DNA of 64,000 nt, taken from NCBI RefSeq assembly GCF_026191915.1, contig NZ_JAIMBY010000002.1, positions 62,001-126,000 of the forward strand, in the 5' to 3' direction. How positions within the stretch are numbered: the first letter of the stretch is position 1; every line of letters begins with the position of its first letter. The stretch comes from Acidiphilium sp. PA. Its GTDB lineage: Bacteria > Pseudomonadota > Alphaproteobacteria > Acetobacterales > Acetobacteraceae. The position numbers and the translations under genes are program-made. Shown here in pieces: positions 12,912 through 21,079 of the stretch. The notes under the pieces were generated by a model that saw only the letters and a list, made by a program, of their open reading frames with translations, made no database searches and was not told the DNA's origin.

Positions 12912-13262
12912 AGCAGCTTCATTGGATGAAAATTAATTTTTATATCTCTTGTATTTATTCGATGGTGGGAATTTTAAAATTGTAAATATTTTTTTCGGAA
13001 ATTTTAATTGGCATGCATTCAATAGAAATTTAGTATTTGGCCTCGTAAAGTTGTTCAGGGTAACTTAAATCTTTTGACGCTCGCTTTGTTCGATAGGTTC
13101 TGCGAGATAGAGGCTTGGCCTATCCTGCGCGCCCGTCCTCATATTAAAAATCTATTGGCACGAGATAAGCATCCTATTATCTCGATTCGGACGCTCAGCA
13201 TTCTTGCAACTGCCGCAGAAAAGTTAGGGAGTGGTTGTGCGACGTGGTCATCGAGGGATGCC
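12912..13262. other. AT-rich spacer after the GT61 gene
   Basis: About 350 bases between the GT61 stop and the stop of the convergent 1007-residue glycosyltransferase. The first 150 bases share the AT-rich composition of GT61; composition returns to the GC-rich background by about 13,250. No gene, inverted repeat of note or T-tract terminator could be supported. Confidence 0.4.
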
Positions 13263-16200
13263 TCAAACGCCGAATTCAGCCTGGAGGAGTGCTATGGATT
13301 CGGTATCCGCGAACCGGGCGCGCGCGTCTTCGGGGTAATTATGGGTTGGGTCGAAACCGTCGATCGCGGCGAGGACGGCGGTGGGGGTGGCGGGGAAGGG
13401 GATGATGATGCCGAAGCCTGCGTTGCGGATGCGTTCGGCGGGGGCGCCGATGTCCGGCACGATGGGGACGAGGCCGGCGTTGACGGCTTCGGAGAGGGTG
13501 TATGAGAAGGTTTCGGGCCAGGCGCTGAGAAACAGGGCGAGCCGGCCGCCGACGCGGTCGATCAGGCCGGGGAGGGTTGCCGCGGTGTAGCGGCCGAGGA
13601 TGGCGACGTTGCCCAGTTGTTTCAGATCGTCATCGATGTCGGTATGGCCGATGATCGTGAAGGTGAGATGGGGGTGGCTGAGGCGCGCGGTTCGGGCGAT
13701 TTCGAGCAGCTGGCGCGAGCCTTTGTGCGGGCCGATGCCGCCGAGCAGGATGATGTTGTCGCTGGCACCCTGGCGGATGGGCGCGGGTGGGGTGTGCGGG
13801 ATGGTGGGGTGGGGGATCGGCTGGATCGGCACGGTGGGGAAGGCGCGCTGGAGGTAGGATTTGGTATCGTGCGAGGGGGTGATGATTTTGGTGATATTGG
13901 CGAAGAGGCGGCCGAACAGGGCGCGGTGATCATCGATGGTGAGGGCGGTGAGGCGTGACGCTTCGTGGCTGCCGCCGATTTTCAGGCAGCGGTCGCAGAC
14001 CGCCTGGGTGCCGCCGCCACAGAATTGACCCGCGGCATCAATGAAGGTGGTGCGGGGGCAGGCGGGGTAGAAATCGTGGCCGTAATAGATGGTTTTGCGG
14101 TGAGCGGCCCATTCGGTGAGCGTTTCGATGGCGGCAGCGGTGAAGCCGAGCAGCTGGTGGATCAGGACCAGGTCGATCTCGGCGGCATCGAGCATGGCGC
14201 GGAGCATGGGCTCGTCACCCGGATTGAAGACGGCGCGGATGAGCGGGGCGTGGCAGGTGAGCACGAGCGTGCCGTTTTCCTGGCATTGCAGGGAGATGGG
14301 GTGGCGGGCGCCGTAGGAGACCAGGGTACCGAGATCGGCCGCGGCTTTGCGGGTGCCGCCGGCGAGCCAGTTTTCGATGATCAGGACATAGCGCCGGCCT
14401 GGCTGCGCGGCGTTGGCGCGGGTGCGGCGGAGGCGGGCGATGTCGAGCTGCCAGCGGCCGGCGCGCAGGGGATCGGCCGCCTCGAAGGCCATGATGACGG
14501 GGGTGTATTCGGGATAGATGCCGCCGAGGATGGCGAGGTTGCGGCTGATGAGATCGGCTTTCTCGCTGCCGAAGGAGACGCTCTCGCGGTGTTCGACCAG
14601 GGCGCCGGTGGCGGCGACGTGGCGGAAGCCGAGATCGGTCGCGCGCATGCAGAGCTCGTTTTCCTCGCCGTAGCCGCGGCCGAAGGCGGTGTTCAACTGC
14701 TGGGCGTGATCGAGGATTTCGCGGCGGACGAGCATGCAGAAGCCGTGACCGGTCGGGACATCGATGATCTGGTCGCGGTTGAGGTCGGCGGCGAGGCGGG
14801 CGAGCTCGGGCCAGGTGATGTCGGGCAGGGCGGTGGTCGCGAGGGTGGGGTGGGGGTAGGAAAAGATGGTGGCGTTGTTGGAGAGGGCGGTGACGGTTGC
14901 GATGTCGTCTGCACTGCGCAGGGCCCGGCGCATCCGATCGAGCGTGCCGGGGAAGACGCAGGTATCGGCGTTGAGGAGCAGGACATCGCCGGTCCTGCAA
15001 TAATCGAGGCCGCGGTTGACGGAGCGGACGAAACCGAGGTTGGCCGGGTTTTCGAGGATGACGACGCGCTCCGCCGTACGGAACTGGTTGAGCATGGGCA
15101 TCATGCCGGGTTCGGGTGGCCCGTCGGCGATGATCAGGAGCGTGTCGTTCGGGCCGAGGTCGGCAAGGGCGTGGCGGATGCAGGTTTCGGTGATGTCGAC
15201 GCCGGCGTAGACCGGGATGAGGACGGTGATCGCATCGCTCGGTTGCGGGCGGGCGGCGATGAGATCGGACCGCCAGAGGTGTTCGGGACCGGTGCGCGCC
15301 TGGACCAGATAGTCGCGGATGATGGTCTGGAAGACGGCGCGATCCATTGGTTCGAGGGCGGGCATTTCGGTGTGGATGCGCCCGGCGATACGCTTGGCGG
15401 CGGCGACGAAGGCGATGCGGTTGCCGATGACGAAGGGGCCGTTGAATAATTCGATCGCGCTGTTTTTGAGGCGGAGCGACAGTTGGGACAGGTCTGCGGG
15501 GTGGTGCCTGGTGCCGGGGAGTTTCAGCCAGAACCCGCGTTGCCAATTGTCGGGGAAGGTGTCGCGCAAATCGTTGCGGGGCAGGGAGCAGACGGCCGAG
15601 CCGACCACGGTGGCATCGATCACGGCTTCGATTTCGAGCATGCGGCCGGGGGCGGTGGGGCAGAGGAGCCAGCCGGCGCAATGATCGGGGGCGATGGTAT
15701 CGAGAAAGCCGGTGAGGGGCAGGCTGGCGGTTGTGGTGGTGCAGACGCGGCCGGCGGCGAGCATTTCGATGTGCAGGTCCGGACGGTTGAAAAACGCGTC
15801 CGGCAGGGGGCTGTCGAACCAGCCTGGTTGAAAGCCGGGGTCTTGATCGTGCACGCCCGGCAGCGCGCGCAGCGTGTGCGATGCGGCGCGGTCGGTGGTG
15901 CGGAAGGTGAGGTCGAGCGGGCCGGTGCGATCGCTGCGGCGGCAGGCCCAGCCGACCACGCGGTCTTCGAGGATTTTGAAATAGCCATCGACGATGTCAT
16001 CGCCGATCTGCAGGGGTGAGCCGGGCAGCTCGACGCCATCGGCGAGGATATGGATCAGCGGACCGTGCCCGAAATCATCGAGGAGGATACGAAAGCCGAA
16101 ATCGATGCGGCCGAGACCCAGCGGCGCGAGATCCGGCCGGTCGCGCCGGGCGCTGCCGGATGCGAGACGCGCGCCGTCGCTTGCGCGGATCTCGATGGTG

Positions 16201-16286
16201 CAGGCGTCGTTGATGGATTGCGGCAGGGCCCAGCCGCTGACGTAGCGACCGATGAAGCCGTCGACGTGACCGTTGGAGACGGTCAA
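13263..16286 (-). CDS. Two-domain GT2-GT4 glycosyltransferase with beta-module N-terminus
   Basis: 1007 residues. Residues 1-330 hold three related modules of about 95 residues, each opening with a G-[YFL]-x7-GWa-like signature (FIGRYVSGWALP, YFKILEDRVVGWACR, FLDTIAPDHCAGWLL), probably beta-sandwich sugar-binding units. Residues about 350-620 are a GT2 domain (ITVLIPVYAGVDITE, DVLLLNADTCVFPGTL, with FGRGYGEENEL). Residues about 640-1007 are a GT4-like domain (IILLGGIGPHKGSRQLLEIA, LFLSAWPETFSYTLSEAVNAGLVPIV). Such multidomain enzymes extend surface polysaccharides. Translation appears to start at TTG 16286 inside the stop of the upstream gene (TTGA overlap). Substrates are unknown. Confidence 0.85.
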   Translation of the reverse strand: MTVSNGHVDGFIGRYVSGWALPQSINDACTIEIRASDGARLASGSARRDRPDLAPLGLGRIDFGFRILLDDFGHGPLIHILADGVELPGSPLQIGDDIVDGYFKILEDRVVGWACRRSDRTGPLDLTFRTTDRAASHTLRALPGVHDQDPGFQPGWFDSPLPDAFFNRPDLHIEMLAAGRVCTTTTASLPLTGFLDTIAPDHCAGWLLCPTAPGRMLEIEAVIDATVVGSAVCSLPRNDLRDTFPDNWQRGFWLKLPGTRHHPADLSQLSLRLKNSAIELFNGPFVIGNRIAFVAAAKRIAGRIHTEMPALEPMDRAVFQTIIRDYLVQARTGPEHLWRSDLIAARPQPSDAITVLIPVYAGVDITETCIRHALADLGPNDTLLIIADGPPEPGMMPMLNQFRTAERVVILENPANLGFVRSVNRGLDYCRTGDVLLLNADTCVFPGTLDRMRRALRSADDIATVTALSNNATIFSYPHPTLATTALPDITWPELARLAADLNRDQIIDVPTGHGFCMLVRREILDHAQQLNTAFGRGYGEENELCMRATDLGFRHVAATGALVEHRESVSFGSEKADLISRNLAILGGIYPEYTPVIMAFEAADPLRAGRWQLDIARLRRTRANAAQPGRRYVLIIENWLAGGTRKAAADLGTLVSYGARHPISLQCQENGTLVLTCHAPLIRAVFNPGDEPMLRAMLDAAEIDLVLIHQLLGFTAAAIETLTEWAAHRKTIYYGHDFYPACPRTTFIDAAGQFCGGGTQAVCDRCLKIGGSHEASRLTALTIDDHRALFGRLFANITKIITPSHDTKSYLQRAFPTVPIQPIPHPTIPHTPPAPIRQGASDNIILLGGIGPHKGSRQLLEIARTARLSHPHLTFTIIGHTDIDDDLKQLGNVAILGRYTAATLPGLIDRVGGRLALFLSAWPETFSYTLSEAVNAGLVPIVPDIGAPAERIRNAGFGIIIPFPATPTAVLAAIDGFDPTHNYPEDARARFADTESIALLQAEFGV

Positions 16287-16744
16287 GCGGGGACGCCCGA
16301 AAGTTTGTCAACTCTGAAGGGGTCGCGCACGGCATTGGGGCGCGGGGGATCGGACGCGAGTGTCCAGCCGGCGGCGGGCAGGCGGCCTTCACGGAATCCT
16401 TCCAGGTTGAAGTGTTGTGTTGCGGATATGAAATATTTGCGCGCTACTGCTTCGGCCACGTCGGGGTATTCGGTCAGATACCAGGTTTCATCGACGATAA
16501 TCGGCCGGGGCAGACGGTCTTCATAGTATCCGGCAAGGGTGTAGTGCGCCTTCGCGGATTTCAGCTCGCCGGCTTTGATCTTTTCATCGACGTCGGGGTT
16601 CATTTTTCTGTAATACTCTTCATTGACATCGACTGTTTCCAGTATCGGGGTCAGGAGCTGTCTCAGTCTTCTTTCGACAACTTCGATGCTGCGTTCCGCG
16701 CCAAATTGCTTCACGCCACGGAGGCATCCGAAGGGAGGGATCAT
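16283..16744 (-). CDS. YPDV-repeat protein coupled to the glycosyltransferase
   Basis: 153 residues with two copies of a roughly 35-residue repeat: YYRKMNPDVDEKI... HYTLAGYYEDRLP and WYLTEYPDVAEAV... HFNLEGFREGRLP. The pattern (Tyr/Trp-Tyr, PDV, His-Tyr/Phe, G-[YF]-x-E-x-R-x-P) recurs in bacterial glycosyltransferases and large surface proteins, where its role is unknown. There is no signal peptide. The gene overlaps the 1007-residue glycosyltransferase by four bases (TTGA), so the two are made together and probably interact. It is the first gene of this minus-strand unit and faces the divergent carrier-protein cluster. Confidence 0.7.
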   Translation of the reverse strand: MIPPFGCLRGVKQFGAERSIEVVERRLRQLLTPILETVDVNEEYYRKMNPDVDEKIKAGELKSAKAHYTLAGYYEDRLPRPIIVDETWYLTEYPDVAEAVARKYFISATQHFNLEGFREGRLPAAGWTLASDPPRPNAVRDPFRVDKLSGVPA

Positions 16745-17153
16745 TGCTGTGCTCCCTGACCTGTGGCGCCTGATGCCATCAGGGTCGTAACAACGGGACC
16801 GTTAGTAAGAAGCGGCGGCATCGATGCAGGGAGCATGGTAGAATTTTTAACTTCAATGTAGGAAAAGATGAAATGGTTGCGTAATGTGGTATGCATTGGA
16901 TTAATCCTTTGATTTAATCCTCCCTTTCACAAAAAATTTAGACAGTTCGTATTGCTGCGTCAAGCGCGGTTTCGCGACGAGCGCTCGGTTTTGCGGAATC
17001 CGGTGTTGCGCGGCGCGGATGCGAAATGGCGCGGTGCGGGACGCGGCCCTTGACCACATGTCAAGCTTGTAACAATGTACAAAAAAGTTTACGACATTGT
17101 GGCTTTATGTATTCGTGGTATTACGTTACACTTTTGAAATATTGGATCGGTTG
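16745..17153. promoter_or_regulatory. Divergent promoter region with GGATTAATCC palindrome
   Basis: About 410 bases, locally AT-rich, between the minus-strand glycosyltransferase pair and the plus-strand carrier-protein cluster, so it should hold both promoters. A 10-bp perfect palindrome GGATTAATCC lies at 16898-16907, followed at once by a second half-like TTTAATCC. No -35/-10 pair could be assigned with confidence, and no gene is seen. Confidence 0.45.
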
Positions 17154-18086
17154 ATGGACCAGTCTGTGCGGCGCGATTTTATCGAGACATTGGCTCGCGC
17201 GGGGATTTTGATCCCCGGTACCGTGGCAGGACTTTATGGTCGCGGAGCTTTGATGGAACGGCTGGCGGAATTCGTCAGCCATTGGGTCCGGGAGGCAGGC
17301 GCTGGCGATGGCGCCGAGTTCCTGAGGTTTCCGCCGTTGATGGCACGCGGATCGTTCGAAGATTCCGGATATTTTCGGAATTTTCCCAACCTTGTCGGCA
17401 CGGTTCATTGTTTTTGCGGCGACGAGGAGGATCATCGGGTGCTGATGCGGACCCATGATGCCGGTGGCGACTGGACGGCCCAGCAACGCGCCAGTGACCT
17501 CGTGATGGTGCCGGCGGCTTGTTACCCGGTCTACCCGGCGGTGGCGGCGCGGGGCGCGGTTGCGGCGGCTGGGCGGGTCTTTGACGTATGCAGCTATTGC
17601 TTCCGGCGTGAGCCGTCGGAGGACCCCAATCGGCAGCAGATGTTTCGCCAGCATGAGCGGGTGTATATCGGTCACGCCGAGGGTGCGCGGGCGTTTCGGG
17701 CGGCGTGGGTGGAGCGCGCGCGGGACCTGGCGTCGCTGCTTGGAATACCGTTCGACGTCGTGCCGGCGAATGATCCGTTCTTTGGCCGTACCGGCCGGAT
17801 CCTGATCCGCGGCCAGATCGAGCAGACGTTGAAACTGGAACTCGTTACACCCTCGGTCGCGGAATCGGGCGAGACGGCGTGCGTCAGTTTCAACCTGCAT
17901 CTCGACAAGATGGCGCAGGCATTCGGTCTTGCGCTCGACGATCAGACGCAGGCACACACCGCCTGCGTCGGGTTTGGTCTGGAGCGGCTGGCGCTCGCGG
18001 TGTTCTGGCATCATGGCGTGCGCGCGCGTGACTGGCCGACGCCGCTGGTTGATGCGCTGGTGTCGCATGGCGGACGGCTGGCGTGA
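17154..18086 (+). CDS. Amino acid:[carrier protein] ligase (SerRS-like)
   Basis: 310 residues. Belongs to the truncated seryl-tRNA-synthetase-like enzymes that activate an amino acid with ATP and load it onto the phosphopantetheine of a carrier protein instead of tRNA. It lacks a tRNA-binding arm. Class II motifs are visible: FPPLMARGSFEDSGYFRNFP near residue 60 and GFGLERLALAVF near 273. Putative zinc ligands C123, E168 and C271 keep exactly the spacing I recall for Bradyrhizobium Bll0957 (C131, E176, C279). A carrier protein gene follows two genes downstream. The ATG at 17154 is chosen; TTG codons at 17142 or 17097 are alternatives. Relatives load Gly or Ala; specificity here is unknown. 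Confidence 0.88.
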   Translation: MDQSVRRDFIETLARAGILIPGTVAGLYGRGALMERLAEFVSHWVREAGAGDGAEFLRFPPLMARGSFEDSGYFRNFPNLVGTVHCFCGDEEDHRVLMRTHDAGGDWTAQQRASDLVMVPAACYPVYPAVAARGAVAAAGRVFDVCSYCFRREPSEDPNRQQMFRQHERVYIGHAEGARAFRAAWVERARDLASLLGIPFDVVPANDPFFGRTGRILIRGQIEQTLKLELVTPSVAESGETACVSFNLHLDKMAQAFGLALDDQTQAHTACVGFGLERLALAVFWHHGVRARDWPTPLVDALVSHGGRLA

Positions 18087-19558
18087 CGGCTACGGGGCAG
18101 CTGGCGGACAGTTTGCGAATTCTGCGCGGCGACCCGCGGGTTGGTGCCGTTTCGGTTCCTCCGGCCAACGGTGCCTCGCCGCCGGCGGTCGTTGTGATCC
18201 CGGATGAAGGCTGGCTGCGTGGCCAGGTTGCCGATGCAGCGACCCTGGCGCGGCGGGCGCTGCGCGGCTGGGAGACGACGTACGATTTGGCCTATCGCAA
18301 ACCCGATGCGGCGCCGCGACCTGACTTCGTGAGTTGGACCAGCAGTTTCACGCGCGAGCCGATCTCCCAGGCCGATATGGAAGATTGGCTGGCCGCGACG
18401 GTGCGGCGGCTTCGGGCGCTCGGGCATCGGCGTGTGCTTGAAATCGGGTGTGGCACCGGGCTGATCGTGGAGGCGATCGCGCCGTTCAGCGAGGCGTATC
18501 GCGCCGCCGATCTTTCGGGGGTCGCGATCCGGCAGCTGAGGGCATGGCTTGGTACCCGCGACGATCTTGCGCATGTCGAGACGGTTCATGCGCCGGCGCA
18601 TGAAGTCGGTGCGGCGTGGTCCGCGGACCTCGTGATCCTGAATTCGGTTGTTCAGTATTTCCCCGATGCGGCTTATTTGCGTCAGGTATTGGACAATGCC
18701 TGGGGCGCGCTGCGGCCGGGGGGCCATATATTTATCGGCGATGTGCGGTTGCTGAGCACCCTGCCGTCGTTCATCACGGCGGTGGCGCTCGCGCGCAGCG
18801 CGGAGGCCTGTGATGTCGCGGCGCTGCGCCGATCGATCCACGCCGCGTGGCTCGCCCAGTCTGAACTCGTCATCGATCCGGGTTTTTTTCACGGCTTTGC
18901 GATGGAGCATCACGCGCGCGTGAGTACGCGCCTGAAATCGGGCCGCAGTGCATCCGAAATGACGCGTTACCGGTACGACGTGGTGATCGGAAAGACCGAA
19001 GAGGATGATATCGAGATCGAAATGGATAAGCCGATCGAAATAGAAACATTGGCGGGACTGAGGGCGTGGTTGGCAGCGCCGGGACCCGTGCCGGTGGTGG
19101 TGCGTGGCATCGCGAATAAACGGATACGGTCCGATGTGATCGCGCAGCACCTGGTCGGTGAGGCAGCGGCAGATACGATTGTTGCGACGCTGCGCGGCAG
19201 GATCGAAGCTGCCGATGGTATCGGCGATGATGTCGCTGATCCGGCCGATCTGGAGGCGATGGCGGCGGCGCGGAACCTTCACTGCGCGATCCTTGCGCCA
19301 CCCGGCGCGATCGACGGGCGGTACGACGCCTGGTTCGGACGGTCGGCGTATCGCGCCGGCGCTGCGATGGGTGGGGGACCGGCCACTGATGCGTCGCAGC
19401 CGCTGTTACTTCAGGTCCTGCGACGCCTGGGTGCGGATCTGCTCGACGGTCTGTCGCGCGCCTTGCCTGCGCCGGCGCTGCCTTCCAGCATTCTACCGGT
19501 TGCGCGCGCCGCGCGGCTGGACGGGCCGCTTTATGAAGTTTTCAACTTTTCATTGTAG
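18083..19558 (+). CDS. Freestanding NRPS-type N-methyltransferase
   Basis: 491 residues. The central part matches the N-methyltransferase domain embedded in nonribosomal peptide synthetases: FVSWTSSFTREPI, RVLEIGCGTGLIVEAIAPF, LNSVVQYFPDAAYLRQVL, GGHIFIGDVR and LKSGRSASEMTRYRYDV. The C-terminal extension (VVVRGIANKRI... DPADLEAMAAARNLH) also matches that domain. The first 60 residues resemble a shrunken C-terminal subdomain of an adenylation domain, as if excised from a synthetase. It should transfer methyl from SAM to the amino group of a carrier-bound amino acid. GTG start overlaps the ligase stop (GTGA). Roles are inferred. Confidence 0.82.
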   Translation: MTATGQLADSLRILRGDPRVGAVSVPPANGASPPAVVVIPDEGWLRGQVADAATLARRALRGWETTYDLAYRKPDAAPRPDFVSWTSSFTREPISQADMEDWLAATVRRLRALGHRRVLEIGCGTGLIVEAIAPFSEAYRAADLSGVAIRQLRAWLGTRDDLAHVETVHAPAHEVGAAWSADLVILNSVVQYFPDAAYLRQVLDNAWGALRPGGHIFIGDVRLLSTLPSFITAVALARSAEACDVAALRRSIHAAWLAQSELVIDPGFFHGFAMEHHARVSTRLKSGRSASEMTRYRYDVVIGKTEEDDIEIEMDKPIEIETLAGLRAWLAAPGPVPVVVRGIANKRIRSDVIAQHLVGEAAADTIVATLRGRIEAADGIGDDVADPADLEAMAAARNLHCAILAPPGAIDGRYDAWFGRSAYRAGAAMGGGPATDASQPLLLQVLRRLGADLLDGLSRALPAPALPSSILPVARAARLDGPLYEVFNFSL

Positions 19559-19580
19559 CAGATCGGAGAGGTAGGCGCTC

Positions 19581-19832
19581 GTGACCGATGAAGAGGCCGT
19601 GCTGGCGGCGATCGCGCGGATTGTGCGGGCCAATCTCAATGACTCGGGTTTGGCGATTACGGTCGGGACCCGGCCGGAGATGGTTCCCGCGTGGAACTCG
19701 CTTAGGATGGTCGATATCATTCTGGACATCGAGGACGCGTTCGCGATGCGCTTCGATGTCAGCGATATCGACAGGTTGCGCACCGTCGGCGACATGGTCG
19801 ATGCCGTCGTTGCGCGGCAGTCTGCCCGATGA
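19581..19832 (+). CDS. Acyl/aminoacyl carrier protein
   Basis: 83 residues, acidic four-helix carrier protein. The phosphopantetheine attachment site is Ser40 in AWNSLRMVDIILDIEDAF, with Asn replacing the usual Asp before Ser. Helix IV is DIDRLRTVGDMVDAVVARQ. It follows the methyltransferase by 22 bases with GTG as start, and is the obvious partner of the amino acid:carrier ligase two genes upstream. A phosphopantetheinyl transferase gene is not in the window. A fatty-acid AcpP role is unlikely because of the divergent site and context. Confidence 0.88.
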   Translation: MTDEEAVLAAIARIVRANLNDSGLAITVGTRPEMVPAWNSLRMVDIILDIEDAFAMRFDVSDIDRLRTVGDMVDAVVARQSAR

Positions 19833-19853
19833 CGATCGTTGCGCCGCCGCGCC

Positions 19854-20996
19854 ATGTTTGAGCAGGATTTTCGCGACGGTGTGCCGGGCGGGGTGTCGTT
19901 GCCAGCGTTCACCGACATTACCGATACGGCGCTGTTGCGCCGATTTGAAAGTCTGGGGCCGGATTGCGAGTTCGGCTTCGTACAGCGGCATGCCGGTGTC
20001 GAGCCGCTGAGCTTGTTCCGGTTTACCTCGGCGCCGGCCGGGACGTTCCTGCGTGCGGCGGCGGAACGCTTCAAAGGGGTCGCTGCACCGGACTCGATCG
20101 AGATTTTCCAGGATTCGAAAACGCCCGAGTGGTTCTGCCGGATCGAGCCGTACGGGTTTGTCTTCCATACCGGTCAGTACGCCGGTGCGTCCGATCCGGA
20201 CGCCGTGAAACTGGAACAGAAGCGTCGGTTGCCGTTCATGCTGAGGCTGTTTCTGCATGAGCTCGAATCGGCCCGTCGCATCTTTGTGCGTGGTGGCAAC
20301 TCGACGTTCGAGGAGGTCACGGCAATTTGCGATGCAATCGGTGCCTATGGGCGGGGTATCGTGTTATGGGTGACGCTTGCGGATGAGCGAAACCGACCGG
20401 GTTCGGTCAGGCGGCATTCGGAACGATTGTACATCGGGTACATCGAGCGGTTCTGGACGATGGCCAGCACCGGTTTCAATGGCTGCCTCGACCAATGGCT
20501 GTCGATCTGCCGCAACGTCAATGCGATGGTGTTCGATGGCGTCACCGATGAGGTGCTGCCGCGTCTCGTTCGTGCGAACCGGCCGAACCTGCTTGCCGGC
20601 CGGCCGGATTGGATACGTCTGTCGGGACAGGCGGGTGCGGCGCCGGCGTCCGATACCCGGTTTTATCTGTTGTCGGCCGATCAACGGTTTCCCCATTCCA
20701 TGACCGCAAGCATCCGGGTGGATGACCTGATGCCGGACACGATCTATATCGCTTCGCTCGAAATCTGGATTACCGAGGCGTTCAGCGGCCATTCGGTGGG
20801 TGTATTGTTTGCCGGCTTGCCATCGGTCAGCTTTCGGAATGCCGATCTTGGCATGCGTGAGGGTTGGCAGACGGTCTGGACCACGGCGAAATGTCCGCCT
20901 TCCGGTTCGCTCGCTGTGGCGATGGCGATCGAGGGTCACAGCGGCGATCTGATCTTTACCCGAAATCCCCGATTGTTCGAGGGCTGCTGCCTTTAG
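19854..20996 (+). CDS. Unknown protein of the carrier-protein cluster
   Basis: 380 residues, not assigned. The N-terminal half starts with LLRRFESLGPDCEFGFVQRHAG, then EPLSLFRFTSAP and YGFVFHTGQ. The LG-x-x-CE-[FL]-G pattern is weakly reminiscent of DUF1796-type putative papain-like peptidases, with the Cys as a possible nucleophile. The C-terminal 120 residues alternate short beta strands (MTASIRVDDLMPDTIYIASLEIW) like a jelly-roll. No membrane segment or signal peptide. Start at ATG 19854 is preferred over TTG 19839. As the last gene of the cluster it is a candidate for releasing or transferring the carrier-bound amino acid, which is inference only. Confidence 0.55.
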   Translation: MFEQDFRDGVPGGVSLPAFTDITDTALLRRFESLGPDCEFGFVQRHAGVEPLSLFRFTSAPAGTFLRAAAERFKGVAAPDSIEIFQDSKTPEWFCRIEPYGFVFHTGQYAGASDPDAVKLEQKRRLPFMLRLFLHELESARRIFVRGGNSTFEEVTAICDAIGAYGRGIVLWVTLADERNRPGSVRRHSERLYIGYIERFWTMASTGFNGCLDQWLSICRNVNAMVFDGVTDEVLPRLVRANRPNLLAGRPDWIRLSGQAGAAPASDTRFYLLSADQRFPHSMTASIRVDDLMPDTIYIASLEIWITEAFSGHSVGVLFAGLPSVSFRNADLGMREGWQTVWTTAKCPPSGSLAVAMAIEGHSGDLIFTRNPRLFEGCCL

Positions 20997-21035
20997 GACG
21001 CGGTGGTGACGCACCATTTGCGCCCGGCCGGCGCG

Positions 21036-21068
21036 GCCGCAACCCGTGGTGGTCACACGGGTTGCGGC
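21036..21068. terminator. Bidirectional hairpin between convergent units
   Basis: Perfect 13-bp stem (GCCGCAACCCGTG with its complement) and a 7-base loop, located between the stop of the plus-strand cluster (20996) and the stop of the minus-strand substrate-binding protein (21080). Position and strength suggest it ends transcription from both sides, though T tracts are absent. Confidence 0.7.
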
Positions 21069-21079
21069 GCTGGGGGTGA

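Noticed and set aside
13965-15449. 494-codon open frame on the plus strand opposite the 1007-residue glycosyltransferase
   Set aside because: Antisense shadow: very Gly/Asp/Val-rich with no recognisable family, while the opposite strand has clear GT2 and GT4 motifs.
16898-16920. GGATTAATCC palindrome as a named operator
   Set aside because: No known regulator could be tied to it; listed only as part of the divergent promoter region.
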